Shown: positions 14,501 to 24,500 of the stretch, piece by piece
Numbering within the stretch: position 1 is the first letter of the stretch
How the letters are laid out: each line of letters begins with the position of its first letter
From: Pempheris klunzingeri
Taxonomy: Eukaryota; Chordata; Actinopteri; Acropomatiformes; Pempheridae
Reading direction: 5' to 3'
Assembly (NCBI RefSeq): GCF_042242105.1
Contig: NC_092034.1
Span: 16,997,644 to 17,061,643, forward strand
DNA: 64,000 nt
The notes under the pieces: model-generated
What the model was told of the DNA's origin: nothing
Seen by the model: the letters and a program-made list of their open reading frames with translations, nothing else
Databases searched by the model: none
Program-made: the position numbers and the translations under genes

Positions 14501-17500
14501 TTTCTATCTTTCAGCTCCTGATTAACATGTTTAATCGGGGTAAAGGGTGCATGTCCCGCCCAAGTGCCCTTCAAACAGGTTCATCCTCCCACGGTGAGTG
14601 GAGCCTTTGACTTCCGTCATTCGTAAAGCTCCAACAATCGACTGTCACTTCAGCTGCACTAAACATTCATCGGTGGCAGAAGTCAGGCTTCTTCAATCGG
14701 ATTTTTCCATAGGTTCAAAGCCAGCCTGTGTGCTCAGCTGTCTTAGAGAATAAAAGCCTCGACAGCGAAATGTGAAAGAGCCTGAGGGGATGGTACATGG
14801 GAGAGCTCACAGCGCTGGCAGCAGGTTAACATACTGTCACATAGTGTCATACCTGGCTGGAGCAAACACAAGCGCTATGCAAGACCATGCTTGTTCTGCG
14901 CACACACAACATAACAATGAGCTTTGATTGTTGACTGTCGATGGAGAATAAATCTCTGCAGCTCAATGACCTCCCTGAGTGAGGAGCCATGATCTTCACT
15001 TATCCATCTTTGGGGGCGAAGCATGAGTCCACACAAGGTTTTTGTTCTCTCTAATTTCTATAAGATATTCAAAAGGAGGTTCGCATAAAGAGGCAACGGG
15101 CAGATATCATTTCAAGTGTTTGGCACTAGTTTCTGTACTGATACTAAAACTAGCCTTTGAGGAACATGAACAAGTCTCTCTGTAGTATTAATTGCCAATA
15201 AAAATGTCTAAAAGTGTACAAATTGTGGCCTGAAATCAGGAACCGTCAGATCAAAGAATAACAAAAGCATGAATCTGAGCAGACGTGGCAGCTCTCTGCT
15301 CTCTACACACACGCGTTGGTCCAAACACATTCATACTACCCAGAGAAAGCAGTGACTGTCTGCCTCCAGACTCCAGAAACCTCTGAAAGACGCACTATTA
15401 CAACATTCAGGGAAAAACAGTGAAACAGCTGCAATCTGCTGATGCAACTTCCTGCTGATCTCTGCACAACTTGTACCATGTTCCAAGAGTGATTCTTACT
15501 CACAGTGAGCCCTAAGCTAAGGGACAGTTCTGGTGGCCTCGGCCGTGACTGTCATTAGTGTCGGGGACGACAGCACGACACACACCGAGCTCATGGCTGA
15601 GCGCGCTGAGCACAAAGACAATCGTGACGGTCAGGCGGGCAGTAATTATGGTCATAAAACACTGCTTAAAGTACGCTAAAGAAGTCAGCATGGGCACTGA
15701 ATCCGCTTGATATTTTAGTGCGCTGCTGATGGACATGACTGTCCCACAATGCAATGCACAAAGGACACAGAGAAGCTGCAAAAAAAATAAACATCACAAA
15801 AAGAAGAACTGCAGATGCGATGAAACACAATAAAAGCAAAACTACTAAAAACGGACTATAAAGTAAGAAGAAATAAATCTTATTTTGCTGCTCTGGTGTA
15901 CTCCCACAGAACAGACACAAACCCACTTCAGCTCTGCAGCTCTTGTACTTAGAGGAAGTGGTAGCAGATGTGAGTCAACAGATGTTTTGGGATCTTTATT
16001 TGAATAGTTCTTAAGTTGATTAAAACGAGTTTGTTTTTTCTCTGTCCTCTGGTGATCCTCCTCCACCCTTCACTGGCTTCACTTTTATCAGTCTGCTGTG
16101 AGCAGCGACTCCACTATCGCTCTATCCATCAGCGAAACCGTGTTGAATCAACAGATGCTGATATGCATGATGGCACGCTTAAAGAACACTTCTCTGTGTC
16201 TTTGATCCAAGTGTGAAAGCACTGACAGCTGCATAAGAGCAGGTTTGCAGACGGAACGATAGTTCTTTTCTGGGAAGAATCTCTCTGCTCACAGGCACCG
16301 ACGCAGTTTAACTTCCTGTTTGTTTGCAATAAATGCAGGCGTTTATGTGTGCACAGAAGAAGAAAAGAGCACCACCTCAACGTCCAAGGACAAATGCTTT
16401 AACCCCCACGAGTGAACAAAAGACCCACAGACACCGTCTGGCACTGCTGACCCCACCCAAACTCACACAGCTCATTACTATGAACTTTGCCCTCCACGCC
16501 ACCTGTCAGTGCTCACGCTCTTACTACATTCATCAGAGGTGGACCCAGAGTGGATCCTTAAAGGCCGATAGAATAGCCATAGTTTGGAGCAGGACAAAGC
16601 CGATCAGCTGAAATAACATCCCTTCTCTGTGAAGGCCTGACTGGGGGAGGCTGTGCAGCCATCAGCCAGGTTCTGCCAATAACGACAGCATGTTAAACAC
16701 CCCGTCCCGGCTGATTCCTGGGCCAAACCCATCAAATGACCAAGTACCGAATATGCTGGTTCACTAAATGTGTTGTCCAAATTGTCAAAGTAACTGCTTC
16801 CTCACAGATGTTATTAAAATCTAACAAAGTGAGATATTAGGGGACATGTGGCTGTGATCTGACAGTGGGACACACTTCATGCCTCACACATCACACATCA
16901 CAGTATTAGATTTGTACTTTTGCACAAGTCCACCATATTGTGATGCTGCATCAGTACAGTAACTGTTTGCCCCCCCCACTGCAGCCAGACTGCTGTCAGC
17001 CTGCAGATCACACACATGGACGTACTGGACAGAGAGCTGTTCTCATCATCTGACCCAGGACATGGACAAGCCAGTCAGCTGACTGTGAGGAGCAGGCAGG
17101 AGCACATGTATGACCCAGCAGCTCAGCGTCCCTCCCCATGTGATACTCACTGTTCCCCAGTGCAGCCCCACCATTTTACAGGACAAGTAAACACAACATC
17201 AGCACACAAGGTAGGAGGGGGGGGGGGGGGGGGGGTACAGATGTGCAACAAAAGCAGCATTGTTGCAGCTCCTGTTTAACAGTCAGCACCAGGGGGGGGG
17301 CAAAAACTCCACTTGACTTCGGGGGGCATGAGTTAATTTTTCAGATGATGTGCATCATGTACATGACAGCCAGTAAACCAGGGCAAACTTTTCCTCCAAG
17401 TACCGAAGACAGCAGCTACACGGAGAAGCGGACAGAGAGCCCCCGTCAGACAGCAGCCTGTGGTCGGATGTAGTCCTCTGCCCCCACCCGTCTAACATAC

Positions 17501-17710
17501 ACACAAACACCGAGCTCTGCTGAAGATGGAGCTCTGTCCTGGGTATAAGAAGCAGTGGGCCGTGTTCTCCGCCGTGTGTCCGGAGAGGAAGCCGCCAGTG
17601 GGGCAGTGAGGGCGCTCTGGGGAAACGGTCCCTGTAGCGACGGGAGCAGAAAGCTGACAGCGGACACCAGCGGGGCTGTACTCACCCAGGCTGTTGGTGG
17701 AGGAGTCCAT
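532..17710 (-). CDS. eml3: EML3-like microtubule-associated protein, 5' exons (partial)
   Basis: EML proteins bind microtubules through an N-terminal trimerising coiled coil and a C-terminal HELP/WD-repeat domain. Coding exons on the minus strand, each with AG/GT borders and compatible phases, are 17710-17686, 3976-3800, 3350-3236, 3030-2521, 878-768 and probably 560-532, giving about 322 residues. Residues 25-66 contain the family coiled coil (core QEDEITLLKSSLADALRRIR). Exon 4 has the RSTQTEL block that corresponds to SRGTQTE of EML3, which favours EML3 over EML1, 2 and 4. Exon 5 has the basic RNSEKL and KKAASSANLL segment conserved across EMLs just before the HELP domain. The HELP and WD repeats are off the left edge. 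The gene is head to head with ecsit, 3.8 kb away. The start ATG sits in GC-rich DNA typical of a promoter. Confidence 0.9.
768..878 (-). CDS. eml3: eml3 exon 5: basic SSANLL segment
   Basis: 111 nt, acceptor TTCCAG, donor GTGAGC. It encodes VRRNSEKLVNPERQRKRLDK followed by KAASSANLLTRSPSLE, matching the basic region of EML3 that precedes the HELP domain and contributes to microtubule binding. Phase 2 in and phase 2 out. Confidence 0.88.
879..2520 (-). other. eml3 intron 4, no recognised element
   Basis: 1.6 kb between exons 4 and 5. I see no conserved coding segment, simple repeat of note or recognisable transposon. Short open frames on either strand have no family resemblance. Confidence 0.5.
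2521..3030 (-). CDS. eml3: eml3 exon 4: STQTE block and acidic linker
   Basis: 510 nt, acceptor TCTCTAG, donor GTGCGTGATG, phase 2 in and 2 out, so the join reads KKPL-V into exon 5. It contains RSTQTEL, matching the SRGTQTE element of EML3, then a very acidic run (EEEDDDDEQEDDEE, about residues 170-183) and a Ser-rich tail ending SPIQEGEKKP. The plus strand is open here too (poly-Ser/Pro), but that is a shadow of the acidic codons. Confidence 0.85.
3236..3350 (-). CDS. eml3: eml3 exon 3: Ser/Thr-rich linker
   Basis: 115 nt, acceptor CACCTAG, donor GTACTG, phase 1 in and phase 2 out. It encodes a low-conservation linker rich in Ser, Thr and Cys (SSRKLSSSSTVDGIRH). Placed by phase compatibility with exons 2 and 4 and by the absence of stops; it has no recognisable domain. 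Confidence 0.7.
3800..3976 (-). CDS. eml3: eml3 exon 2: N-terminal coiled coil
   Basis: 177 nt, phase 1 in and phase 1 out, acceptor TTTGTAG and donor GTGAGT. It encodes residues 9-67, including the heptad-patterned EML trimerisation coiled coil (QAQEDEITLLKSSLADALRR). This is the most diagnostic eml segment in the window. Confidence 0.92.
4558..4645. repeat. 44-bp direct repeat, two copies, telomere-like words
   Basis: Two adjacent near-identical copies that differ at a few bases, containing GGTTAAGG, AGGGTAAGGGTT and GGGTTAG, then a GTTTCTTTATGATG-like end. The GGGTTA-like words give a telomere-like look, but the unit is 44 bp, not 6. Confidence 0.75.
5060..5300 (-). mobile_element. L2/Maui-type LINE 3' tail (reversed)
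   Basis: Reverse complement of the dispersed tail also found at 25270, 31498, 41978 and 62728. Shared words are AGGAAGAACTCCCCTTTAAC, CCACATGAGCAGCATCAG, GATTCAGGAATTCAAGAATC and an ATTG-type terminal repeat (TCAATCAATC here). 5'-truncated, non-coding. Confidence 0.75.
11462..11505. repeat. (CA)n microsatellite
   Basis: About 22 uninterrupted CA dinucleotides in eml3 intron 1. It forces a Cys-Val open frame on the minus strand that is not a gene. Confidence 0.97.
13604..14150 (+). mobile_element. degenerate transposon remnants (Tc1-like block, then unassigned block)
   Basis: The plus strand at about 13604-13660 translates to GRPGKGRPRVTPAAEEK, resembling the N-terminal DNA-binding region of fish Tc1-like transposases. 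After a frame break, 13746-14156 is open for 136 codons and includes RVKESALTVRLKRYSRSSRT, loosely resembling R4/Rex6-type LINE polyproteins. The assignment is tentative; all frames are broken and no active element is present. Confidence 0.3.
17217..17235. repeat. poly-G run
   Basis: 19 consecutive G just downstream (in the eml3 sense) of the eml3 promoter. Such tracts are often miscounted in assemblies. Confidence 0.9.
17686..17710 (-). CDS. eml3: eml3 coding exon 1 (25 nt) with start codon
   Basis: On the minus strand the ATG at 17710 opens MDSSTNSL and is followed at once by a strong donor (GG then GTGAGT, GT at 17685-17684), ending in phase 1. Joined to the exon at 3976 it continues in frame as DDVSADSS. 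The short coding start before a very large intron is typical of EML genes. Transcription start and 5' UTR lie upstream, within about 17711-17900, and cannot be fixed from the sequence. Confidence 0.75.
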
Positions 17711-17930
17711 GGCGGGGCGTTCGGGCGGTGAGACGGTCTGTGGGGCTTCAGCGGGACGGAGGTGTGTTTTCCATGCTGAGAGGAGTGTCACAAGCCCCGC
17801 CGACGAGCTGACAAGCGTTCGGCTGGGGCCACCACAACACCGGAAACTGTGTAAAAAGTGCTGCGGAGGGTTGGGCCGTCAGAGGGACTACACAAAGGTT
17901 CCCGAGTCACGTGGAATTATGGCGTGAAAA
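17686..17930. promoter_or_regulatory. CpG-rich candidate eml3 promoter
   Basis: GC- and CpG-rich segment around and upstream of the eml3 start ATG (for example GGCGGGGCGTTCGGGCGG on plus). No TATA box is evident. Inferred from base composition and position only. Confidence 0.5.
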
Positions 17931-18049
17931 TGACTAGAAGTCGTGGGGACAAAATAACTTCAACTTCAACTTCGACAAACGCTTCGCAAGTTGAAGGACT
18001 CCTCCGGAAGTCTCGTTCCTCATCATGGCTGCCTTGACACTGTCTTCTC

Positions 18050-18319
18050 CTCTGACTGCTTCCTGTCCCACTGACTGTCTGCTGTCCAGGTGACTGTCTG
18101 CTGTTCTAGTGACTGTCTGCTGTTGTAGTGACTGTCTGCTGTCCCACTGACTGTCTGCTGTCCAGGTGACTGTCTGCTGTTCTAGTGACTGTCTGCCGTC
18201 CAGGTGACTGTCTGCTGTCCAGGTGACTGTCTGCCGTCCAGGTGACTGTCTGCTGTTCTAGTGACTGTCTCCTGTTCTAGTGACTGTCTCCTGTTCTAGT
18301 GACTGTCTCCCGTTCAGGT
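18050..18319. repeat. 19-bp minisatellite, block 1
   Basis: Tandem units of the form GTGACTGTCTGCTGTCCAG or GTGACTGTCTGCTGTTCTA, about 14 copies. This block carries CTGTCTGCTG where later blocks carry CTGTCTCCTG. It lies between the divergent eml3 and ecsit promoters. Confidence 0.95.
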
Positions 18320-18489
18320 GTAAATATTTATTTCATTTCATCACAACCATATATTTATATTTATATTTATTTTTGCTATTTTGTCTTTTCTATTGCTCTG
18401 TTTTTTTCACTCTCCCTGTTTATATTGTTGCTGCTGTAACAAGAAAATTTCCCCCTATGGGGGATCAAATAAAGAAAGTCTCAAGTCTC
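18320..18489 (+). mobile_element. retrotransposon 3' tail inserted in the minisatellite
   Basis: A 170-bp A/T-rich segment interrupts the array and ends with TTTCCCCCTATGGGGGATCA and AATAAAGAAAGTCTCAAGTC. That is the style of fish non-LTR element 3' ends (stop-and-polyA-like, terminal short repeat). The array resumes in register on the far side, so I read it as an insertion. The family is not assigned. Confidence 0.55.
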
Positions 18490-18657
18490 AAGGTGACTGT
18501 CTCCTGTTCTAGTGACTGTCTCCTGTTCTAGTGACTGTCTCCTGTTCTAGTGACTGTCTCCTGTTCTAGTGACTGTCTCCTGTCCCACTGACTGTCTATC
18601 GTCCAGGTGACTGTCTGCTGTCCAGGTGACTGTCTGCTGTCCAGGTGACTGTCTCCC
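18490..18657. repeat. 19-bp minisatellite, block 2
   Basis: About nine copies of the GTGACTGTCTCCTGTTCTA and GTGACTGTCTCCTGTCCAG variants. Confidence 0.95.
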
Positions 18658-19202
18658 AGCTGTCATCATGAAAAGTAAAAAACCAAATGATGATACAATA
18701 AAATAAATGTGACTATCTGTGAACTGACCTGTGCAGTAAATGTCATTTCTGTACCATTCCAATAATAGAAAAAATTAAAATCGCGTAATTTGCATATTTC
18801 CTCTGAAATTACAGGGAAACGCTCAAAGTGAGTCAGAGGCGAGCTGAGCCCCCCCTCAGATTGTGCAATCCCTCCCAAACTGGATTAAACTCATGCTGAA
18901 TGTTTGCAGACACTTTTATTCTATGTCATCACTTTCCATAGAATAGCTTTAGTATTTCACATGTGTAGGACATGTTCAGGCTGCTGGTCTGACAGGGAAG
19001 GTGAAGGTGAGACCACACACACACTGCAGAGCACAGTGAGCACTGTTATTTGTAGGGAATGAGTGTGAATTATGGAAATGTGATGACAAATGAAGGACAG
19101 GGTGCAGAGCACGCAGCGACAGGTTCACTGCTCTCCCTGGGCCAAACCAAATATCTGTGTGTGTGTGAAGATTGGGGATATGATGTCATGGTGCAAGCTG
19201 CC

Positions 19203-19205
<3 letters not shown>
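18658..19205. other. unique spacer between minisatellite blocks
   Basis: 550 bp of unique sequence with no recognisable gene, separating blocks 2 and 3. Confidence 0.6.
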
Positions 19206-19238
<33 letters not shown>

Positions 19239-20689
19239 CTGTCTCCTGTTCTAGTGACTGTCTCCCGTCCAGGTGACTGTCTCCTGTTCTAGTGACTGTC
19301 TCCTGTTCTAGTGACTGTCTCCCGTCCAGGTGACTGTCTCCTGTTCTAGTGACTGTCTCCTGTTCTAGTGACTGTCTCCTGTTCTAGTGACTGTCTCCTG
19401 TCCAGGTGACTGTCTCCTGTTCTAGTGACTGTCTCCTGTTCTAGTGACTGTCTCCTGTCCAGGTGACTGTCTCCCGTCCAGGTGACTGTCTCCCGTCCAG
19501 GTGACTGTCTCCTGTTCTAGTGACTGTCTCCTGTCCAGGTGACTGTCTCCTGTTCTAGTGACTGTCTCCTGTCCAGGTGACTGTCTCCTGTCCAGGTGAC
19601 TGTCTCCTGTCCAGGTGACTGTCTCCTGTTCTAGTGACTGTCTCCTGTCCAGGTGACTGTCTCCTGTTCTAGTGACTGTCTCCTGTTCTAGTGACTGTCT
19701 CCTGTTCTAGTGACCTGACTAGTGACCGTCCAGGTGACTGTCTCCTGTTCTAGTGACCTGACTAGTGACCGTCCAGGTGACTGTCTCCTGTTCTAGTGAC
19801 TGTCTCCCGTCCAGGTGACTGTCTCCTGTTCTAGTGACTGTCTCCCGTCCAGGTGACTGTCTCCCGTCCAGGTGACTGTCTCCTGTTCTAGTGACTGTCT
19901 CCCGTCCAGGTGACTGTCTCCCGTCCAGGTGACTGTCTCCTGTTCTAGTGACTGTCTCCTGTTCTAGTGACTGTCTTCTGTCCAGGTGACTGTCTCCCGT
20001 CCAGGTGACTATCTCCTGTTCTAGTGACTGTCTCCTGTCCAGGTGACTGTCTCCTGTTCTAGTGACTGTCTCCTGTCCAGGTGACTGTCTCCTGTTCTAG
20101 TGATTGTCTCCCGTCCAGGTGACTGTCTCCCGTCCAGGTGACTGTCTCCCGTTCTAGTGACTGTCTCCCGTCCAGGTGACTGTCTCCTGTCCAGGTGACT
20201 GTCTCCCGTTCTAGTGACTGTCTCCCGTCCAGGTGACTGTCTCCTGTTCTAGTGATTGTCTCCCGTCCAGGTGACTGTCTCCCGTCCAGGTGACTGTCTC
20301 CCGTCCAGGTGACTGTCTCCTGTTCTAGTGACTGTCTCCCGTTCTAGTGACTGTCTCCCGTCCAGGTGACTGTCTCCCGTCCAGGTGACTGTCTCCCGTT
20401 CTAGTGACTGTCTCCCGTCCAGGTGACTGTCTCCCGTTCTAGTGACTGTCTCCCGTCCAGGTGACTGTCTCCTGTTCTAGTGACTGTCTCCCGTCCAGGT
20501 GACTGTCTCCCGTCCAGGTGACTGTCTCCTGTTCTAGTGACTGTCTCCTGTCCAGGTGACTGTCTCCTGTTCTAGTGACTGTCTCCTGTTCTAGTGACTG
20601 TCTCCCGTCCAGGTGACTGTCTCCCGTTCTAGTGACTGTCTCCCGTTCTAGTGACTGTCTCCTGTCCCAGTGACTGTCTCTGTCTCCTG
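19206..20689. repeat. (GT)n then 19-bp minisatellite, block 3 (about 76 copies)
   Basis: A GT tract at 19206-19238 runs directly into about 1.45 kb of 19-bp units. Two main unit types alternate irregularly: CTGTTCTAG-ended and C(C/T)GTCCAG-ended. Two units near 19715 and 19755 carry the same internal change (GTGACCTGACTAGTGACC), showing local duplication of pairs. Because 19 is not a multiple of 3, translation gives a 19-residue periodic frame on the minus strand, which is an artefact. Confidence 0.96.
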
Positions 20690-21525
20690 TTCTCCCTTTG
20701 GAACAGGACACCGCAGTGAGGGCAGCCATGATTCTGTCTTTGTCGCCACCAAGAGGCAGGCTTATGTGGTGCAGGCGCATCCTCGATATCACCGACCCCA
20801 ACCCGCAGACTGTCGGGTGTGTGGTTTAATACGTGTGTTACTTTTAACACAAAATTACCTTCACGACAGGGTCCATTCTGGAGAAATGTAACAAACAATT
20901 CAATAAGTCAGCCTAGAAGGAGTCTTTACTGTACGCAGCAGAGGTTTGAGGAACATTTATTTGGGCGCTAATGTTTCCGTTGTTTGGGGGAATAGAATGT
21001 GTGTCGCACCAGGATGTTCAGCTGGCTTTTCAACATGGAGGAGTTCACAGAGAGCTTTTGAAGGAGACTACTACTTTCTTCGTGTACCGTCAGCACCACT
21101 GGTGGGTACAGAGGAAGAGATATACGGCTTCATCTGTCTAATGCATTCAAAAATCACGTATTACAGAATGTGGGGTTTTAATCTTAATTCGCTTGTTATT
21201 TTGCCCCCTGTGTGCCAAATGTTATAGAAAAATGTGCCGGTTTAATGTTTTCTTACCTCTTGGCAAATACTGATACGCAGTAACAGTTTACTGAATAACG
21301 TTTGTGGGTCAAACAGGACCACTCCTCAGTTCGGGTTACACAAAAGCAGTTTCACTCGTCGGCAACATATTTCAGATAAGATTCAGCTGTTGGTGGTGGC
21401 TGCTGCACTGGAGTAACATCACCAGCTAAGTGAATGGGACTCTGGGTATGTCTGACATTTTGGCCGTGTCATGTTTAGTGTCCCTTCGCAGTTCTGTTTG
21501 CTGAGGTGAGTAAGATGACCCCACC
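20690..21525. other. ecsit upstream region
   Basis: Unique sequence holding the ecsit promoter and 5' UTR. A short plus frame at 20946-21227 contains CVAPGC and YYFLRVP, vaguely like the start of a THAP zinc finger, but it lacks the second half of the zinc-binding pattern. No TATA box was identified. Confidence 0.4.
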
Positions 21526-24500
21526 ATGAAGTGTGCCCGCCCCCTGCTCCAGCTGCAGTGTGTCAGACTGCTGGGCCAGTCTGCCCGGTGTGGCCCCCTG
21601 CTCCAGTCAGCCCTCTGCAGTCAGCCCAGCTCGCTCCCTCTCATCCAGCTCCAGGTAAGCCTCAGTCTCCACACATAGCATCCACTCTCTGCTCCAGATG
21701 TGGGTCAGCCGTGACGCCAGAGGTGTTGGCAAAGGTACTATAGCATATAAGAATGATCTGGCCCTTTCCTGAACGACGAGCCCAGTCTTCACTTCAACCC
21801 ACACAGCAGCACATATTACAATGCTTTATTCTTCTCTCTCTCGGCCACAGAGCTCAACAGTAGTCACAAAGTGTTAAAACACGTCACTGCTGCACTGCCT
21901 GACATTCGTCCTTCATCACCATGAACACACACACTGACCTTTTCTTCTATATAATATTACACTTGTTTCAAATATTCCATTTATGTGGAGAGAAATGAGG
22001 AAAGTGCCAGAAGAGCCTGTTAATGAAATTTGGAAAGTATGGTTTTTTTAATAGTAAAGTTGCATAATGAATTTCAGGCCCCTTAAATATGAAAAGACGT
22101 GATGAGAGATGAGATTCCAAATAGAAGAAGGCTTGTTCAGATGTTATTTGTTCCAGTTTATTTTGAATGTACTGTTGAAGGTGGAGTCTATGAATTCAGA
22201 CCTACACATTTTCTCATACAGTGGTTTTGTCGTTCAGCATCCTGTCGACAGGTTCACCCATGAATCAACATGTAATGACTGAGTAGCGAAGGTTAGACGA
22301 GACAAAGCGTCAGCCTTAGTGAGCAGAGATCTGCTCCTCAGACACAAGTCTCTTTTGGACCGCTGGCCTTTGGGTTTCTCACAGAGAAGTCACAGTACAT
22401 CTATTCACTGGTGATGATTCACATTTAGTGAGATAAAAGGAGGACGGGGCAGTGCTGAGTCTCACTGATACTTGGCTGTAAGAATCAGCAGCCAGTCAGG
22501 ACTTTCTTTAAGTTTCTTGTAGAGTTTTGATTTAATTTAATTTCCTTTGCTGTTGACAACACAGCAATCCATGACTGTACATTGTCAGATTCTTAGGCCA
22601 TGGCTGATGGCTTTGTTTTAATGTGTGTTGAATAAATGGCTTATTTAGAACCACACATAGCATTCAGTCTTCAAATCTCTCTCGTGCCATGGACAGCACA
22701 TTTATATTTTCAACCTGCTTAAAACATTTGGTCAGTAACCCAAAATAGAAGCTTTTTCTCTACTATTATTATTATTATTGTCGTCACAGACTGATCATGA
22801 CCTAACATCTAGAGCGCCATTTAGGAATGTGCACAATTCTTTTGCAAGAGTCCTTGAAAACAAAAATGATTGCTTCAAAGGGACTTGAGACTCCTTTCCA
22901 GGGGAGAAAATTGGAAAAAGTTTGTGCATTTCACATAAAACCCCCCCCCCAGAAATACAGCAGCCCCCAAGGGTTAGGGTGCATCAGACATGTAGACATT
23001 TTTTCACAAAAGTCATGCTCTTAAAAATGTGTGTGTGTGTTGGTTGATATTAGTATGTTCTTGTAGTTTTTGTGTGTTTGCAGTAAGACACTCTGTTCTC
23101 CACACTGGCCACAGGTTGTTTCTGTAGAGCTGTATAATACAGAATGTACTGTCACATGTAGGTGTCGAGGCCTTTCCACGGCAGCCCGGCGTGTTCCAAG
23201 AGTCGACCTGTACCGACACAGTTCACCAATGAGGACCACAAGATCAGGGACGGGTCTCTAGTCACCCACGATGACCTGTTTGAGCAGGTGGCCAAAGAGA
23301 CCAAGACCAAGGCCACGTTTAACAAAGTGATGGACGTCTTCACCAAGAGAAACGTGAGACGGCGGGGTCACGTGGAGTTTATCTACGCCGCTCTGATGAA
23401 GATGCCCGAGTTCGGCGTGGAGAGAGACCTGGCCATTTACAACAAGCTGCTGGATGTCTTTCCCAAAGAGGTGTTCGTGCCCAGGAACTTTATCCAGCGA
23501 ATGTTCAACCACTACCCCCGACAGCAGGAGTGTGGAGTGCAGCTCCTGGAGCAGATGGAGAACTACGGTGGGTGTATGGTACAGCACCCAGGCTACTCAT
23601 CGAATGCCTGGGATGCTTTGTGACTTAGAGAAGGCTATTTCAGACAGTGAAAGGCAGGGCTGTGGCTGTATTCTCTCCAGAAGCAAGGGAAATGTGTACA
23701 TACTGGCTTTAACTCATATAATACATACTGCTGCCACTTTAAATCATTTTGTTTCAGGTATCATGCCTAACATGGAGACCAAAGTCCTGCTGGTCCAGAT
23801 CTTTGGAGAGAAGAGCCACCCCATGAGGAAGTACCAGCGCCTCATGTACTGGTTCCCCAAATTCAAACACACAAACCCCTTCCCGCTCCCCCAGCAGCTG
23901 CCTGATGACCCAGTGGACCTGGCTCGCCTCAGCCTGACTCGCATCGCTAACGACCTGGACGCTGACATCACCGTCCACCAGGTTTTTATCACTGACAGGC
24001 TCAGAGTGTTATTCTAAGTGTGTGACAGCATGATGGAAAGGATCCCTACAGAGAGAGACCTGGAAGATCCTTTTGGTTTAACCACAAACAGCACACACAC
24101 CAGACTACATTCACTAAAACAGGGATTTTAGCTCACTGAACACAGGAGCTACAGTCTGTGTTATTGTGTGTTACACACATATTGTGTTGGATCCAAACTA
24201 ATTCTTTAAAAATCAAACAGTAGCACAAATTACCTTAATGATTGAGGCAGCAGTAGACCAGAAACTCCCATGTTCTGGGAGGTAAAATGACGCTATTAGC
24301 CTAGCTTAGCATAGATAATCAGGTTGGCTGGTCCTGTCCAAAGTAGAAAAATACTCCTACCAACACCTCTAAAGCTCACTGATTCATATGCTGCAACTCA
24401 TTTGTTTAATGTGTACACAAACAGAAACGACACGAGGCACACAAGTGTTTCTGTACGGTACACAACATGCCCATCAGTGAGCTTCAGAGGGGTTCGATTG

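Larger units (their letters stand above)
3977..17685 (-). other. eml3 intron 1 (13.7 kb), contents
   Basis: No convincing coding exon was found inside. It holds a two-copy 44-bp direct repeat (4558-4645), a reversed L2-type 3' tail (about 5060-5300), degraded transposon protein remnants (about 13604-14150), a CA tract at 11462-11505, a short GT tract at 4827-4851 and a poly-G run at 17217-17235. The remainder looks like ordinary unique intron DNA. Confidence 0.6.

Noticed and set aside
18050..20689. Possible CRISPR-like array
   Set aside because: Repeats are contiguous with no unique spacers, and this is vertebrate nuclear DNA; it is a minisatellite.
20439..20801. Minus-strand ORF with 19-residue repeats (TGDSHLDGRQSLEQETVT-like)
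   Set aside because: Period equals the 19-bp minisatellite read in three successive frames; an artefact.
20946..21227. THAP zinc-finger gene
   Set aside because: CVAPGC and YYFLRVP recall the start of a THAP domain, but the conserved Trp and the C-x2-H half are missing; no splice continuation found.
23258..23587. Minus-strand 109-codon ORF
   Set aside because: Lies exactly antisense to ecsit exon 2; only the plus frame has family similarity.
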